Assembly (NCBI GenBank): GCA_937915045.1
Contig: CALDNM010000081.1
Span: 1 to 13,500 of the forward strand
Length of the DNA stretch: 13,500 bases
Direction of reading: 5' to 3'
Origin: an uncultured Clostridia bacterium
Lineage (GTDB): Bacteria > Bacillota > Clostridia > Peptostreptococcales > Anaerovoracaceae
Of this stretch, positions 6,130-13,007 are shown piece after piece (within the stretch, counting starts at the first letter, position 1; each line of letters opens with the position of its first letter). The notes below the pieces were generated by a model. It did no database searches and was not told the origin of the DNA. It was given only the letters and a program-made list of their open reading frames with translations. Position numbers and translations under genes: made by a program.

Positions 6130-6795
6130 ATGATCACACCGCTTGACATACAGAACAAAGAATTTACTAGAAGCGTCAGAGGATATAAAGAAGAGGAAGT
6201 CGATATGTTCCTCGATCTCATCACACTTGATCTTGAGAAGATCGTGAAAGAGAATGTGCGCCTTAAGGCAGAGATCGCCGCTCTCAATGATGACCTTGAA
6301 AAATACAAGGGATCGGAAGGAGAGATCGTAGCGGTGCTCGAAAAAGCGCAGTCACTGATGAACGATATCTCGGCAAGCTCGGAGAAGAGAGCGGATGTGA
6401 TCATAAAGAACGCTGAACTCGACGCTGATCTGACTGTAAGAGAAGCGAGAGAACAGGCAGTGAAGCTTGTCAGTGAGCATAAGAACCTTCAGAAGAGATT
6501 CAATTCGTTCAGAGACAGGTACAAGAAGATGCTTGAAGATGAACTTGCGAGATTCAGCAGCGATGATATGGATATCGAGCAGGATCTCGGGGATCATAAA
6601 CTTGAAGATCTGCTTGGAGAAGATTTTGTATCAGTAAAGGAATCTCCTGAAAAGCAGAAAGTCCCTGACGAGATAGAAGTGACTTCGATGGATGATCTCA
6701 AAGACATCGAGGATGCTCCCGATATCGAAATAAACGATCAGGCTGATGACAGGAAGACAGTTATCGTCGATCTGTCACACAGGGACGGGGAGTAG
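6130..6795 (+). CDS. divIVA: DivIVA domain protein
   Basis: DivIVA proteins bind negatively curved membrane at poles and septa and recruit division, wall or chromosome-positioning partners. The 221-residue sequence opens with the conserved membrane-binding N-terminus (MITPLDIQNKEF, then RGYKEEEVDMFLD at 17-29). A first coiled coil (about 30-60) and a longer helical segment (about 65-142) follow. The last 75 residues are strongly acidic and probably disordered (many Asp/Glu from about 144), a tail absent from the Bacillus protein as I remember it. GGAGGT (6119-6124) overlaps the sepF stop, so translation is likely coupled. lspA follows 6 nt later. The family call is firm; the partners are unknown. 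Confidence 0.95.
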   Translation: MITPLDIQNKEFTRSVRGYKEEEVDMFLDLITLDLEKIVKENVRLKAEIAALNDDLEKYKGSEGEIVAVLEKAQSLMNDISASSEKRADVIIKNAELDADLTVREAREQAVKLVSEHKNLQKRFNSFRDRYKKMLEDELARFSSDDMDIEQDLGDHKLEDLLGEDFVSVKESPEKQKVPDEIEVTSMDDLKDIEDAPDIEINDQADDRKTVIVDLSHRDGE

Positions 6796-6801
6796 TCCGA
6801 A

Positions 6802-7242
6802 TTGGTATATTACTTCATTATAGCAGCAGCGGCCGCCGCGGACAGGCTGCTCAAATATTTAGTTGACTCAAATATGACGCCGGGTGAGAGTAAGGCTCTC
6901 CTCGGCGGTTTAGTGAATATAACATATGTAAGGAATTCCGGCGCGGCATTCAGCATGCTGCAGGGGCACAGAGCGCTTCTGATCGTTATACCGGCAGTGC
7001 TCATTGCTGTGGGTCTGATATATGTGACGAAGCATCTGAAGAACAGGAACCGGTTCATGATGACGTCGCTTTCGCTTGTGATAGCGGGCGGTATAGGTAA
7101 TCTGATCGACAGGATAGCTACAGGATATGTTATCGATTATATCGATTTCAGGATATGGCCTGTTTTCAATTTGGCCGATATATGCGTGACGGTCGGATGT
7201 GTCCTGCTGTGTATATACGTCATTTTCATGGATAGAGGATAA
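6802..7242 (+). CDS. lspA: Lipoprotein signal peptidase (signal peptidase II)
   Basis: LspA is an integral membrane aspartyl protease that removes the signal peptide from prolipoproteins after Lgt lipidation. The 146-residue protein has four predicted membrane helices and the family motifs: VRNSGAAFS (43-51), GNLIDR with catalytic D103 (99-104) and FNLADI with catalytic D126 (122-127). The start appears to be TTG 6802, with GGGGAG (6787-6792) 9 nt upstream; no better ATG exists before the first helix. The N-terminus is Ala-rich (six alanines at 8-13) yet still ends in the expected DRLLK. An RluA-family gene follows after 2 nt, as lspA-ylyB in Bacillus. Confidence 0.96.
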   Translation: MVYYFIIAAAAAADRLLKYLVDSNMTPGESKALLGGLVNITYVRNSGAAFSMLQGHRALLIVIPAVLIAVGLIYVTKHLKNRNRFMMTSLSLVIAGGIGNLIDRIATGYVIDYIDFRIWPVFNLADICVTVGCVLLCIYVIFMDRG

Positions 7243-7244
7243 AG

Positions 7245-8177
7245 ATGGCAAAAGAAGAGATATTCGAGATGATCATAGACAACGATATGGCCGGCACAAG
7301 ACTTGATCTTGTGCTTTCTCTTTCGCTGCCTGAAACATCGAGAAGTTATCTGCAGAAACTCATATCGCGCGGGAACGTCCGGGTAAACGGTGAGCGCTGT
7401 GATTCAAAAAAATATAAAGTGCAGGCAGATGATGAGATAAAGGTCGTTGTACCTGAACCTGAGCAGATGAAGATAGAAGCGGAGGACATACCTCTTGATA
7501 TCGTGTATGAGGATGACGATGTCCTTGTAGTGAACAAACCAAAAGGGATGGTCGTGCATCCGGCGCCAGGGAACAGAAACGGGACGCTGGTCAACGCGAT
7601 CATGTATCACTGCGGTGACAGTCTCTCGTCGATAAACGGTGTGGTGCGTCCGGGGATAGTGCACAGGATAGACAAAGATACCAGCGGCCTGCTTATGATA
7701 GCGAAGAACGATGTAGCGCACAGGAGCCTGGCGGCTCAGCTGGCGGTGCATTCTATAACACGAGGGTATAAAGCGATCGTGTACAACGCTTTCAAAGAAG
7801 AGGAAGGGACAGTGGACGAGCCTCTTGGCCGAAGCAGGAAAAACAGGATGAGACAGTCGGTTGGAGGAATAAACGCGAGAGACGCGATAACCCATTACAA
7901 AGTACTGGAAAAAATCGGGAAGTTCACTCTCGTGGAATGCCGCCTGGAGACCGGGAGGACGCATCAGATAAGAGTGCATATGACATACATCAATCATCCG
8001 CTGCTTGGAGATGAACTATACGGGCCAACGAAAAATCCATTTGGTATAGAAGGGCAGATGCTGCACGCGTATCTTCTTGGATTTATACATCCGGTGACGG
8101 GCGAGTACATGGAGTTCAGATCTGAGCTTCCGCCGGATTTTGAAAAAACGCTGACAAAACTCAGGAATATAGCATAA
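7245..8177 (+). CDS. rluD: RluA-family pseudouridine synthase (RluD-like, YlyB)
   Basis: The enzyme converts specific uridines of 23S rRNA to pseudouridine; RluD homologues act on the helix 69 loop, but the exact site here is not shown by sequence. The 310-residue protein has an S4 RNA-binding domain (about 17-65, with SRSYLQKLISRGNVRVNG) and a catalytic domain with LDIVYEDDDVLVVNKPKGM (84-102). The catalytic Asp143 lies in HRIDKDTSGLL (140-150), and LETGRTHQIRVHM (234-246) follows. Length is normal (about 300-325). GAGGAT (7235-7240) precedes ATG 7245, overlapping the lspA stop. All core residues are intact. Confidence 0.95.
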   Translation: MAKEEIFEMIIDNDMAGTRLDLVLSLSLPETSRSYLQKLISRGNVRVNGERCDSKKYKVQADDEIKVVVPEPEQMKIEAEDIPLDIVYEDDDVLVVNKPKGMVVHPAPGNRNGTLVNAIMYHCGDSLSSINGVVRPGIVHRIDKDTSGLLMIAKNDVAHRSLAAQLAVHSITRGYKAIVYNAFKEEEGTVDEPLGRSRKNRMRQSVGGINARDAITHYKVLEKIGKFTLVECRLETGRTHQIRVHMTYINHPLLGDELYGPTKNPFGIEGQMLHAYLLGFIHPVTGEYMEFRSELPPDFEKTLTKLRNIA

Positions 8178-8193
8178 TAGTGAGGAAACAAAA

Positions 8194-8826
8194 ATGAAAA
8201 AAAGTATTGGAGCAGGTACGCTCGAAAGTCCGCTTCCTGCCGTGATGGTATCGTGTGGCGACATGGACGGAGAAAAGAATATAATAACGATAGCATGGAC
8301 CGGCATAGTGAACTCAGAACCGCCGCTGTGCTATATATCGGTGAGAAAATCAAGATACAGTCATGACATAATAGAGCGGGAAGGTGAGTTCGTGATCAAT
8401 CTGGTCACGGAAGAACTTACGAAGGCTATGGACTGGTGCGGAGTAAAGTCAGGACGCGATTTTGATAAATTCAAAGAGACAGGACTTACACCGGCGCTTT
8501 CAGAAAAAGTAAAGTGTCCTTCGATAGCGGAGAGTCCGGTAAGCCTCGAGTGCAGGATCATAGACAAGAAGGAACTCCCGTCGCATGATATGTTCATAGC
8601 GGAGATCGTGAACGTCACTGTCAGCGAAGATCTGATAACTAAAGATGGCAAAGTACATTTTGAAAAAGCGGGCTTCGCGGCTTCAGTACACGGCGAGTAC
8701 TTCGGAATAAAAGAAGAGCCGATCGGACGTTTCGGGTTTTCGATCATGAAACCGAGCACAAAAAAACGCATAGAAAAAGAGAAGAAAGCCGCGAGGCGTC
8801 AGAAATACAGAAATAAAAAGCAGTAA
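8194..8826 (+). CDS. Flavin reductase-like (FMN-binding split barrel) protein with basic tail
   Basis: This 210-residue protein resembles the flavin reductase/DIM6-NTAB family, which bind FMN in a split barrel and reduce flavin or serve as redox or chromophore modules; the substrate cannot be told. Supporting segments are PLPAVMVSCGD (14-23) and NIITIAWTGIVNSEPPLCYISV (29-50, family core), then SRYSHDIIEREGEFVINL (53-70). After the domain, residues 190-209 carry 12 Lys/Arg and only two acidic residues, an unusual basic tail that could contact nucleic acid or an acidic partner (inference). GAGGA (8182-8186) lies 7 nt before ATG 8194. It is 16 nt after the pseudouridine synthase gene and last in the operon, directly before a terminator. 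The function link to its neighbours is unknown. Confidence 0.85.
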   Translation: MKKSIGAGTLESPLPAVMVSCGDMDGEKNIITIAWTGIVNSEPPLCYISVRKSRYSHDIIEREGEFVINLVTEELTKAMDWCGVKSGRDFDKFKETGLTPALSEKVKCPSIAESPVSLECRIIDKKELPSHDMFIAEIVNVTVSEDLITKDGKVHFEKAGFAASVHGEYFGIKEEPIGRFGFSIMKPSTKKRIEKEKKAARRQKYRNKKQ

Positions 8827-8829
8827 TGA

Positions 8830-8856
8830 AAAAACAGGGTGGGGAGCCCTGTTTTT
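8830..8856. terminator. Bidirectional intrinsic terminator
   Basis: AAAAACAGGG (8830-8839) and CCCTGTTTTT (8847-8856) form a perfect 10-bp stem around a 7-nt loop. The outer A-T pairs give a T-run on both strands, so it ends the plus-strand operon 4 nt after the flavin reductase gene and also serves the minus-strand Gin-like gene. Confidence 0.9.
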
Positions 8857-8945
8857 AGTTGGGTGTGTGCACGGTCAAAGAGCGTGTCATTTGTCATTAT
8901 TCATTAAGGAATGTTGTTGCATTGCTTTTCCGGACCTGCCGTATA

Positions 8946-9077
8946 TTACATATTATCGATGATATAGCTTAAACAATCTTCGCAAATATATCCTTTCATA
9001 AACGGTACGGTCCCGTATCTGCGCCCGCATATGCTGCAACGCGTGTGCTTTTTCACTGCTGGTTCGATCATTTCCAT
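8946..9077 (-). CDS. 43-residue CxxC...CxxC protein, Gin/CsfB-like (tentative)
   Basis: The minus-strand frame starts at ATG 9077 with a strong CGGAGGT (9086-9092) 8 nt upstream and stops at TAA (8946-8948). The product has two CxxC pairs, CSIC (14-17) and CEDC (32-35), with a Gly-aromatic-Ile motif before the second (KGYIC), followed by a short hydrophobic-acidic end. This spacing and the phrase G-Y-I-C-x-x-C recall Gin (CsfB), the small zinc-binding inhibitor of sporulation sigma-G. Members I recall are about 45-65 residues, so this one is at the short end. A sigma-A-like promoter lies upstream, and the shared terminator at 8830-8856 lies downstream. It follows rqcH on the same strand after 180 nt. 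That it is a gene is well supported by its signals; the Gin identity is from pattern alone, and another small zinc ribbon is possible. Confidence 0.7.
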   Translation of the reverse strand: MEMIEPAVKKHTRCSICGRRYGTVPFMKGYICEDCLSYIIDNM

Positions 9078-9157
9078 TGCCGTATACCTCCGTTAGATAT
9101 CAATTACGATATGATTTCTTCTTTTTTCTCCCTGCCCTAAAACCCGTGCTGATTATT

Positions 9158-9185
9158 ATTATACGGAAAGAATTTATCTTCACAA
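9158..9185 (-). promoter_or_regulatory. Probable promoter of the Gin-like small gene
   Basis: On the minus strand, TTGTGA (9185-9180) is followed by a 16-bp spacer and a perfect TATAAT (9163-9158). Transcription would begin near 9151 and give a leader of about 70 nt. It reads like a vegetative promoter; I see no sigma-F or sigma-G type sequence. Confidence 0.5.
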
Positions 9186-9198
9186 TACAAAAACCAAT

Positions 9199-9229
9199 AA
9201 AGGTAATAAGAAGTGTTAAAAAGGTAATA
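9199..9229. repeat. Two direct AAAGGTAATA repeats 21 bp apart
   Basis: AAAGGTAATA occurs at 9199-9208 and 9220-9229, a spacing of two DNA helical turns. The pair lies just upstream of the -35 box of the small minus-strand gene, where activators usually bind, and downstream of the rqcH stop. The region is A/T-rich, so chance is possible. Confidence 0.35.
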
Positions 9230-9257
9230 TGGCATATAGATAATGTCTGAAAAGTCT

Positions 9258-10991
9258 CTATTTATCAGGCACTGCGGGGTCCGGACGCCTCGGTGTCACG
9301 AATACTGTGCGGTTATCTGTGAAGATGACCATGCCGGGCTTCGCGCCGTTCGGTTTCTTGACATAACGGATCTCAGTGTAGTCGACAGGCACGTTTTCCG
9401 ACGCGCGCCCTTTGCTGTGGTAAGCCGCTATAGCTGCCGCTTCGAATATCGATGAATCGCTCGGCTTCTCTCCTTTAGTAAAGAGGATGACATGTGAGCC
9501 GGGGATGTCCTTGGTATGGAACCAAATGTCATTTCGGCCTGCTGTCCTGAAAGTCAGAAAATCGTTCTCGCGGTTGTTCCTGCCGGCGAGGACTTCATGA
9601 CCGTCGGACGTAGTGTACATGAACGGCTGAGGATTCTGCTTTTTCTTCAGTCCGCGCTGCTTTTTCCTGCGCACGAAACCGGACTCTTCAAGTTCCTCCC
9701 TTATCTGATCTATGTCTTCAGTCTTCTCGGAGCTGTCGATAAAAGCTTCGACAGAAGTAAGATATTCGATATTTGAGTCAGTCTCCTCGAGCTGCTTTTT
9801 CTTCTCTTTGACAGCCGTTTTTGCCTTCGCGTATCTTTTGAAAAAGATCTGCGCGTTCTTCGCCGGGGCGTATCTTTCGTCGAGAGGTATCGTGATCTCT
9901 TTATTGTCATAGTAATTCGTGACGCTGACTTCTTTGTCGCCCGTTTTTACCAGATGCATATTCGCTGTCAGGAGTTCTCCGTAAAGACGATACTTGTCGG
10001 AATTCTCCGCCTTGAGCAGGTCGTCTGACAAGCGCTGATTTTTGAGACGCTGCTTTTTGAGCGCGCGTGAAACGGATGTCCGAAGAGCGCTCGATTTCTG
10101 CCTGACGCGGCTCGAAGCTTCGCGGTGCTGGAAATAATACTCAGCAGCTTCGCTAACAGTATCAAAATCGATTTTTTTATATATGTCCGCGTATTCAGTG
10201 AGCGGGACTACATGGAAATCCTTTGGGAGGCCGTCGCTGTTCTCGTATACGGCGCAGTCCAGATCACCGGAATCGGCAGCTTCTGACATAGCTGTGATCC
10301 TTCTGTATATCTCGGAAGCCGCGGGATCGGCACCGCCATCTTCCGCGGCAAGTTCACGAGCGATAAGCGGCGAGATGCCTCCTATGTCGGAAAGAAGCGT
10401 ATACGAAAGGGGGGTACCGCTTTCGGACGCAGCCAGGCAGCAGCCGACGATATCTTTTTCAGTCACCGAATCGAATGCAATTTTCTTCTGAGCCGGCGGA
10501 TATTCATATATCTGCCCCGGAAGGATCTGACGCACGCGGTTCACATCGAATGATATCCGCTTCAGGCTGTCTATGACCTTTCCGCTGCCCTCGTCCAGGA
10601 GGATCACGTTGCTGTACTTGCCCATTATTTCAGTAATGAGTTTTCTTCGAACAGAAAAACCGAGTTCATCGCGAGCGTCAAATTCGATCTCGATGATCCT
10701 TTCGATATTTTTCTGGGTGACACCGGCTATACGGCTTCCCTGGAGATGCTTCCTGAGGAGCATGCAGAATCCGGGCGGATTCACGGGATTGTCGTAATCG
10801 TCCGCGGTAATGAAGATACCGGCATGCGTATTGTTCGATGACGCGTAGACACGGATCTTTCCTGATGCCGCGCGTACCGAAAAAATCAGCTCGTCCTTTC
10901 CGGGCTGATATATTTTTTCTACACGGCCTCCTGTGAGAGCCGCGTCAAGTTCGCGGGCCTGTGCCCTGACTACCAATCCGTCGAATGCCAT
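9258..10991 (-). CDS. rqcH: Ribosome quality control factor RqcH (NFACT/FbpA family)
   Basis: RqcH is the bacterial Rqc2/NEMF homologue. It binds stalled 50S subunits carrying peptidyl-tRNA and adds alanine tails that mark the chain for degradation; older annotation calls the family fibronectin-binding. The 577-residue protein shows the NFACT-N domain (about 1-150, starting MAFDGLVVRAQARELD), a helical middle (about 175-240), a long Lys-rich coiled coil (about 280-450) and the NFACT-R domain (about 455-570, with VLAGRNNRENDFLTF and DIWFHTKDIPGSHVILF). By eye, Glu97-Arg98 falls where the Bacillus enzyme has the functionally important Asp97-Arg98. The start ATG 10991 has AAGGAT 3 nt upstream. 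It is divergent from yicC-gmk-rpoZ, a rearranged version of the Bacillus yloA-yloC-gmk neighbourhood. Confidence 0.95.
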   Translation of the reverse strand: MAFDGLVVRAQARELDAALTGGRVEKIYQPGKDELIFSVRAASGKIRVYASSNNTHAGIFITADDYDNPVNPPGFCMLLRKHLQGSRIAGVTQKNIERIIEIEFDARDELGFSVRRKLITEIMGKYSNVILLDEGSGKVIDSLKRISFDVNRVRQILPGQIYEYPPAQKKIAFDSVTEKDIVGCCLAASESGTPLSYTLLSDIGGISPLIARELAAEDGGADPAASEIYRRITAMSEAADSGDLDCAVYENSDGLPKDFHVVPLTEYADIYKKIDFDTVSEAAEYYFQHREASSRVRQKSSALRTSVSRALKKQRLKNQRLSDDLLKAENSDKYRLYGELLTANMHLVKTGDKEVSVTNYYDNKEITIPLDERYAPAKNAQIFFKRYAKAKTAVKEKKKQLEETDSNIEYLTSVEAFIDSSEKTEDIDQIREELEESGFVRRKKQRGLKKKQNPQPFMYTTSDGHEVLAGRNNRENDFLTFRTAGRNDIWFHTKDIPGSHVILFTKGEKPSDSSIFEAAAIAAYHSKGRASENVPVDYTEIRYVKKPNGAKPGMVIFTDNRTVFVTPRRPDPAVPDK

Positions 10992-11022
10992 ATGATCCTT
11001 CTTTCACCATATTTCGTTCCTG

Positions 11023-11054
11023 ATTATATTATCATGACACCGCGGTTTTGTCAC
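11023..11054 (-). promoter_or_regulatory. Probable rqcH promoter region
   Basis: On the minus strand GTGACA (11054-11049) is followed after 17 bp by TAATAT (11031-11026) with an upstream TG extension; a TATAAT at 11028-11023 is an alternative -10 with a poorer -35. The exact start is uncertain, but either way it lies 30-40 nt before the rqcH ATG, in the stretch shared with the yicC promoter. Confidence 0.4.
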
Positions 11055-11057
11055 CGC
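11035..11057. promoter_or_regulatory. Second copy of the candidate operator between rqcH and yicC
   Basis: TGACACCGC (11035-11043) and TGTCACCGC (11049-11057) are tandem copies of the word found in inverted form around the ylxM promoter. The 11-mer GACACCGCGGT and the 10-mer GCGGTGACAA (here on the minus strand) are exact matches to 333-343 and 311-320. The copies overlap the rqcH promoter and lie just upstream of the yicC -35 box. Shared regulation is inference. Confidence 0.35.
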
Positions 11058-11065
11058 CCATGCAC

Positions 11066-11093
11066 TTTACAATTGTTTCAAATAATATATAAT
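11066..11093 (+). promoter_or_regulatory. Promoter of yicC
   Basis: TTTACA (11066-11071), a 16-bp spacer and a perfect TATAAT (11088-11093) give a start near 11100. This placement rules out the upstream in-frame TTG at 11093 as the yicC start. Confidence 0.65.
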
Positions 11094-11137
11094 TGTTCTG
11101 TTATCATAAATTGAAATTGAAAAAAGGAGAAAATTGT

Positions 11138-12019
11138 ATGATAAAAAGTATGACAGGCTTCGGAAGAGGCGAATATTCGGACGGAAAAAGAACGTTCACG
11201 GCAGAAGTGAAATCCGTCAACCATCGTTACAGCGACATCTATGTGAAGATGCCAAGGAGGTATTCTTTTGCTGAAGACAGCGTGAAGAAGGCCGCGAAAA
11301 AGACTATCAAGAGAGGCAAGACGGAGATCAATATCCTCGTCGAGAGCATCACTGAAGCGGATACTGAGATCAGACTCAATGAGCCGGCCGCAAAGCAGTA
11401 TATCGAGAATCTTACACGCCTGAAGGACCAGTTCGGCCTTTCGGGAGACGTTTCGCTTCCTCTCATCGCCGGGATGCCTGATGTGATAAAGGTGATCCCG
11501 AGCGTAGAGGATGAAGACGAGATAAAAGACTCGATAGGAAAAGCTCTTGATAAAGCGTTAGAAGCGCACGATAAGATGAGGGGCGTCGAAGGTGAAAAAC
11601 TCGTTGAAGACCTCAGCATGAGAGCGGACCTTGTAAAGAGCTACGCTGAGAAAATAAAGGAGCGCGCGCCGCAGATAGAGAAAGAATACGCTGACGGACT
11701 CAGAGCGAGGATCAGTGAGCTTGTTGATGGTACAGTCGACGTGTCCGAGGACAGGATCATGCTCGAAGCCGCGATATTCGCGGACAAAGCCAGCATCACA
11801 GAAGAACTCGTTAGAATGAACAGCCATATATCGCAGCTGCACAGCATTCTCGACGGCGGCGGTACTGTAGGGAAAAAACTCGACTTTCTCGTCCAGGAAA
11901 TGAACAGGGAAGCGAACACCATAGGAGCTAAAGCAAACGATCTCGATATAACAAAATATATGCTGGATATAAAAGCAGAAGTTGAAAAGATCCGTGAACA
12001 GGTACAGAACATAGAGTAA
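11138..12019 (+). CDS. yicC: YicC/YloC family endoribonuclease
   Basis: YicC-family proteins are conserved RNases, reported to act on small RNAs and mRNAs. The 293-residue product opens with the family signature MIKSMTGFGRGE and SVNHRYSDIYVKMPRRY (about 26-42), and ends with the conserved C-terminal block REANTIGAKANDLDITKY and EVEKIREQVQNIE. These correspond to the YicC N-terminal and DUF1732 domains. ATG 11138 follows AAAGGAGA with normal spacing and matches the family N-terminus; the longer frame from TTG 11093 overlaps the -10 box. gmk follows after 65 nt with its own promoter. The small gene remA/ylzA that separates yicC from gmk in Bacillus is absent. Confidence 0.95.
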   Translation: MIKSMTGFGRGEYSDGKRTFTAEVKSVNHRYSDIYVKMPRRYSFAEDSVKKAAKKTIKRGKTEINILVESITEADTEIRLNEPAAKQYIENLTRLKDQFGLSGDVSLPLIAGMPDVIKVIPSVEDEDEIKDSIGKALDKALEAHDKMRGVEGEKLVEDLSMRADLVKSYAEKIKERAPQIEKEYADGLRARISELVDGTVDVSEDRIMLEAAIFADKASITEELVRMNSHISQLHSILDGGGTVGKKLDFLVQEMNREANTIGAKANDLDITKYMLDIKAEVEKIREQVQNIE

Positions 12020-12032
12020 AAGGCTGCGTTCC

Positions 12033-12061
12033 TTGAAAATGCAGGAAATAAATGTTATAAT
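12033..12061 (+). promoter_or_regulatory. Promoter of gmk-rpoZ
   Basis: TTGAAA (12033-12038), a 17-bp spacer and a perfect TATAAT (12056-12061) with TGT extended -10 (12053-12055) form one of the best promoters in the window. Transcription should start near 12068, leaving only about 17 nt before the gmk ATG, so gmk-rpoZ can be expressed apart from yicC. Confidence 0.75.
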
Positions 12062-12084
12062 ATCACACGCTGAAAGGAGCAAGT

Positions 12085-12696
12085 ATGCGCAAGGGACGTC
12101 TGCTGGTCATTTCGGGACCGTCCGGTGTCGGAAAGGGCAGCATCTGTAAAAAAGTCATAGAAAAAGAGGAAAACGTGGAGTATTCGATCTCCATGACGAC
12201 GAGATCGCCGAGAGCAGGCGAAGTCGACGGCGAAAATTACTTTTTCGTGACAGCGGAGAAGTTCAAGAGCGAGATAGCAAAAGACGGCTTCCTTGAGCAC
12301 GCTAGAGTATACAAGCATTACTATGGCACGCCAAAGGCGAATGTCATGGAAAAACTGGCGGCAGGGATCGATGTCATCCTTGAAATAGACACGCAGGGCG
12401 CTATGCATATAAAGGAATCCTTCCCGGAGGGAGTATTCATATTCATACTTCCGCCATCGATGACGGAGCTGAGAAGCAGGATAATCGGAAGAGGGACAGA
12501 CAGCGAGAGCGTGATAGAGCTGAGGCTCGGAGAGGCGCTCAAAGAAATATCGTACATCGACAAATATGACTACTGCGTAGTGAACGATGATCTGGATGAA
12601 GCGGCAGACAATGTGATATCAATCATCAATGCCGAGCATTCAAGAGTCACGCAGAACATCTATGATGTGATAGATAAATACAAGGAGGAGATCTAA
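12085..12696 (+). CDS. gmk: Guanylate kinase
   Basis: Guanylate kinase phosphorylates GMP to GDP with ATP, an essential step in GTP and dGTP supply; in firmicutes the enzyme is a known target of (p)ppGpp inhibition. The 203-residue protein has the P-loop GPSGVGKGS (11-19), the GMP-binding segment SMTTRSPRAGEVDGENYFF (36-54) with the following YGTP (80-83), LEIDTQGA (99-106, where Val is more usual than Thr) and the lid region RIIGRGTDS (132-140). AAAGGAG (12073-12079) lies 5 nt before the ATG. The stop codon shares a base with the rpoZ start, so the two are translationally coupled. Confidence 0.98.
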   Translation: MRKGRLLVISGPSGVGKGSICKKVIEKEENVEYSISMTTRSPRAGEVDGENYFFVTAEKFKSEIAKDGFLEHARVYKHYYGTPKANVMEKLAAGIDVILEIDTQGAMHIKESFPEGVFIFILPPSMTELRSRIIGRGTDSESVIELRLGEALKEISYIDKYDYCVVNDDLDEAADNVISIINAEHSRVTQNIYDVIDKYKEEI

Positions 12697-12899
12697 TGTT
12701 ATTCCCAACAGTAAATGAGATAAGAGACAAAGCGGACAGCAGATATACACTGGTCATTCTTGCGGCAAAGAGAGCAAGGGACATAATCGACGGAAAACCG
12801 ATCCTCATCGAGGATGGAGATCCTGAGAAACCCGTATCTGTAGCGGCAAAGGAGATAGAGCAGGACTATATCACATATAAAAGAGAACAGGAAGACTAG
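12696..12899 (+). CDS. rpoZ: DNA-directed RNA polymerase omega subunit
   Basis: Omega helps assemble RNA polymerase by holding the beta-prime subunit. The 67-residue protein carries the family core SRYTLVILAAKRARDI (about 15-30), followed by a KPVSVAAKEI segment (about 48-57). Its length is near that of other firmicute omegas. The ATG overlaps the gmk stop (TAATG), with AAGGAGGAG at 12682-12690 inside gmk. gmk-rpoZ is a widely conserved pair. An intrinsic terminator follows 28 nt after the stop, so coaBC and priA, the usual next genes in Bacillus, are not in this transcript. Confidence 0.96.
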   Translation: MLFPTVNEIRDKADSRYTLVILAAKRARDIIDGKPILIEDGDPEKPVSVAAKEIEQDYITYKREQED

Positions 12900-12927
12900 A
12901 AGACCGTAACGATCTACAAGTTAATAG

Positions 12928-12969
12928 AAATTGCGCGTACACTGCGATACAGTGCATACGCAATTTTTT
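12928..12969 (+). terminator. Intrinsic terminator after rpoZ
   Basis: AAATTGCG (12928-12935) pairs with CGCAATTT (12959-12966), and an inner CACTG/CAGTG stem closes a 5-nt loop, with two mismatches between the two helices. A six-T run (12964-12969) overlaps the end. This closes the yicC/gmk-rpoZ transcripts. Confidence 0.85.
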
Positions 12970-13007
12970 GTTATTATTATTTTCAACATGTTATGTAGGA
13001 GGCTGAA

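Noticed and set aside
5763..6404. 213-codon minus-strand frame across sepF and divIVA
   Set aside because: It runs antisense through two well-supported genes; its Ser/Phe-rich composition is typical of a shadow of Lys/Glu-rich genes.
6802..6860. Ala-rich, GC-rich start of lspA as a sign of a repeat insertion or foreign DNA
   Set aside because: The six alanines lie in the first membrane helix and the following residues match LspA, so this is normal coding variation.
7404..7997. 197-codon minus-strand frame inside the pseudouridine synthase gene
   Set aside because: It is antisense to intact catalytic motifs, has no ribosome binding site, and has a His/Arg/Tyr-rich composition unlike a real protein.
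9243..9455. Plus-strand frame of 70 codons over the rqcH 3' end
   Set aside because: It is antisense to the conserved end of rqcH, has no ribosome binding site and no recognisable domain.
12974..12996. Promoter for the Cys-rich gene in the gap after the terminator
   Set aside because: TTGTTA and TTATGT can be spaced by 17 bp but both are poor, and the start would fall on the ribosome binding site.
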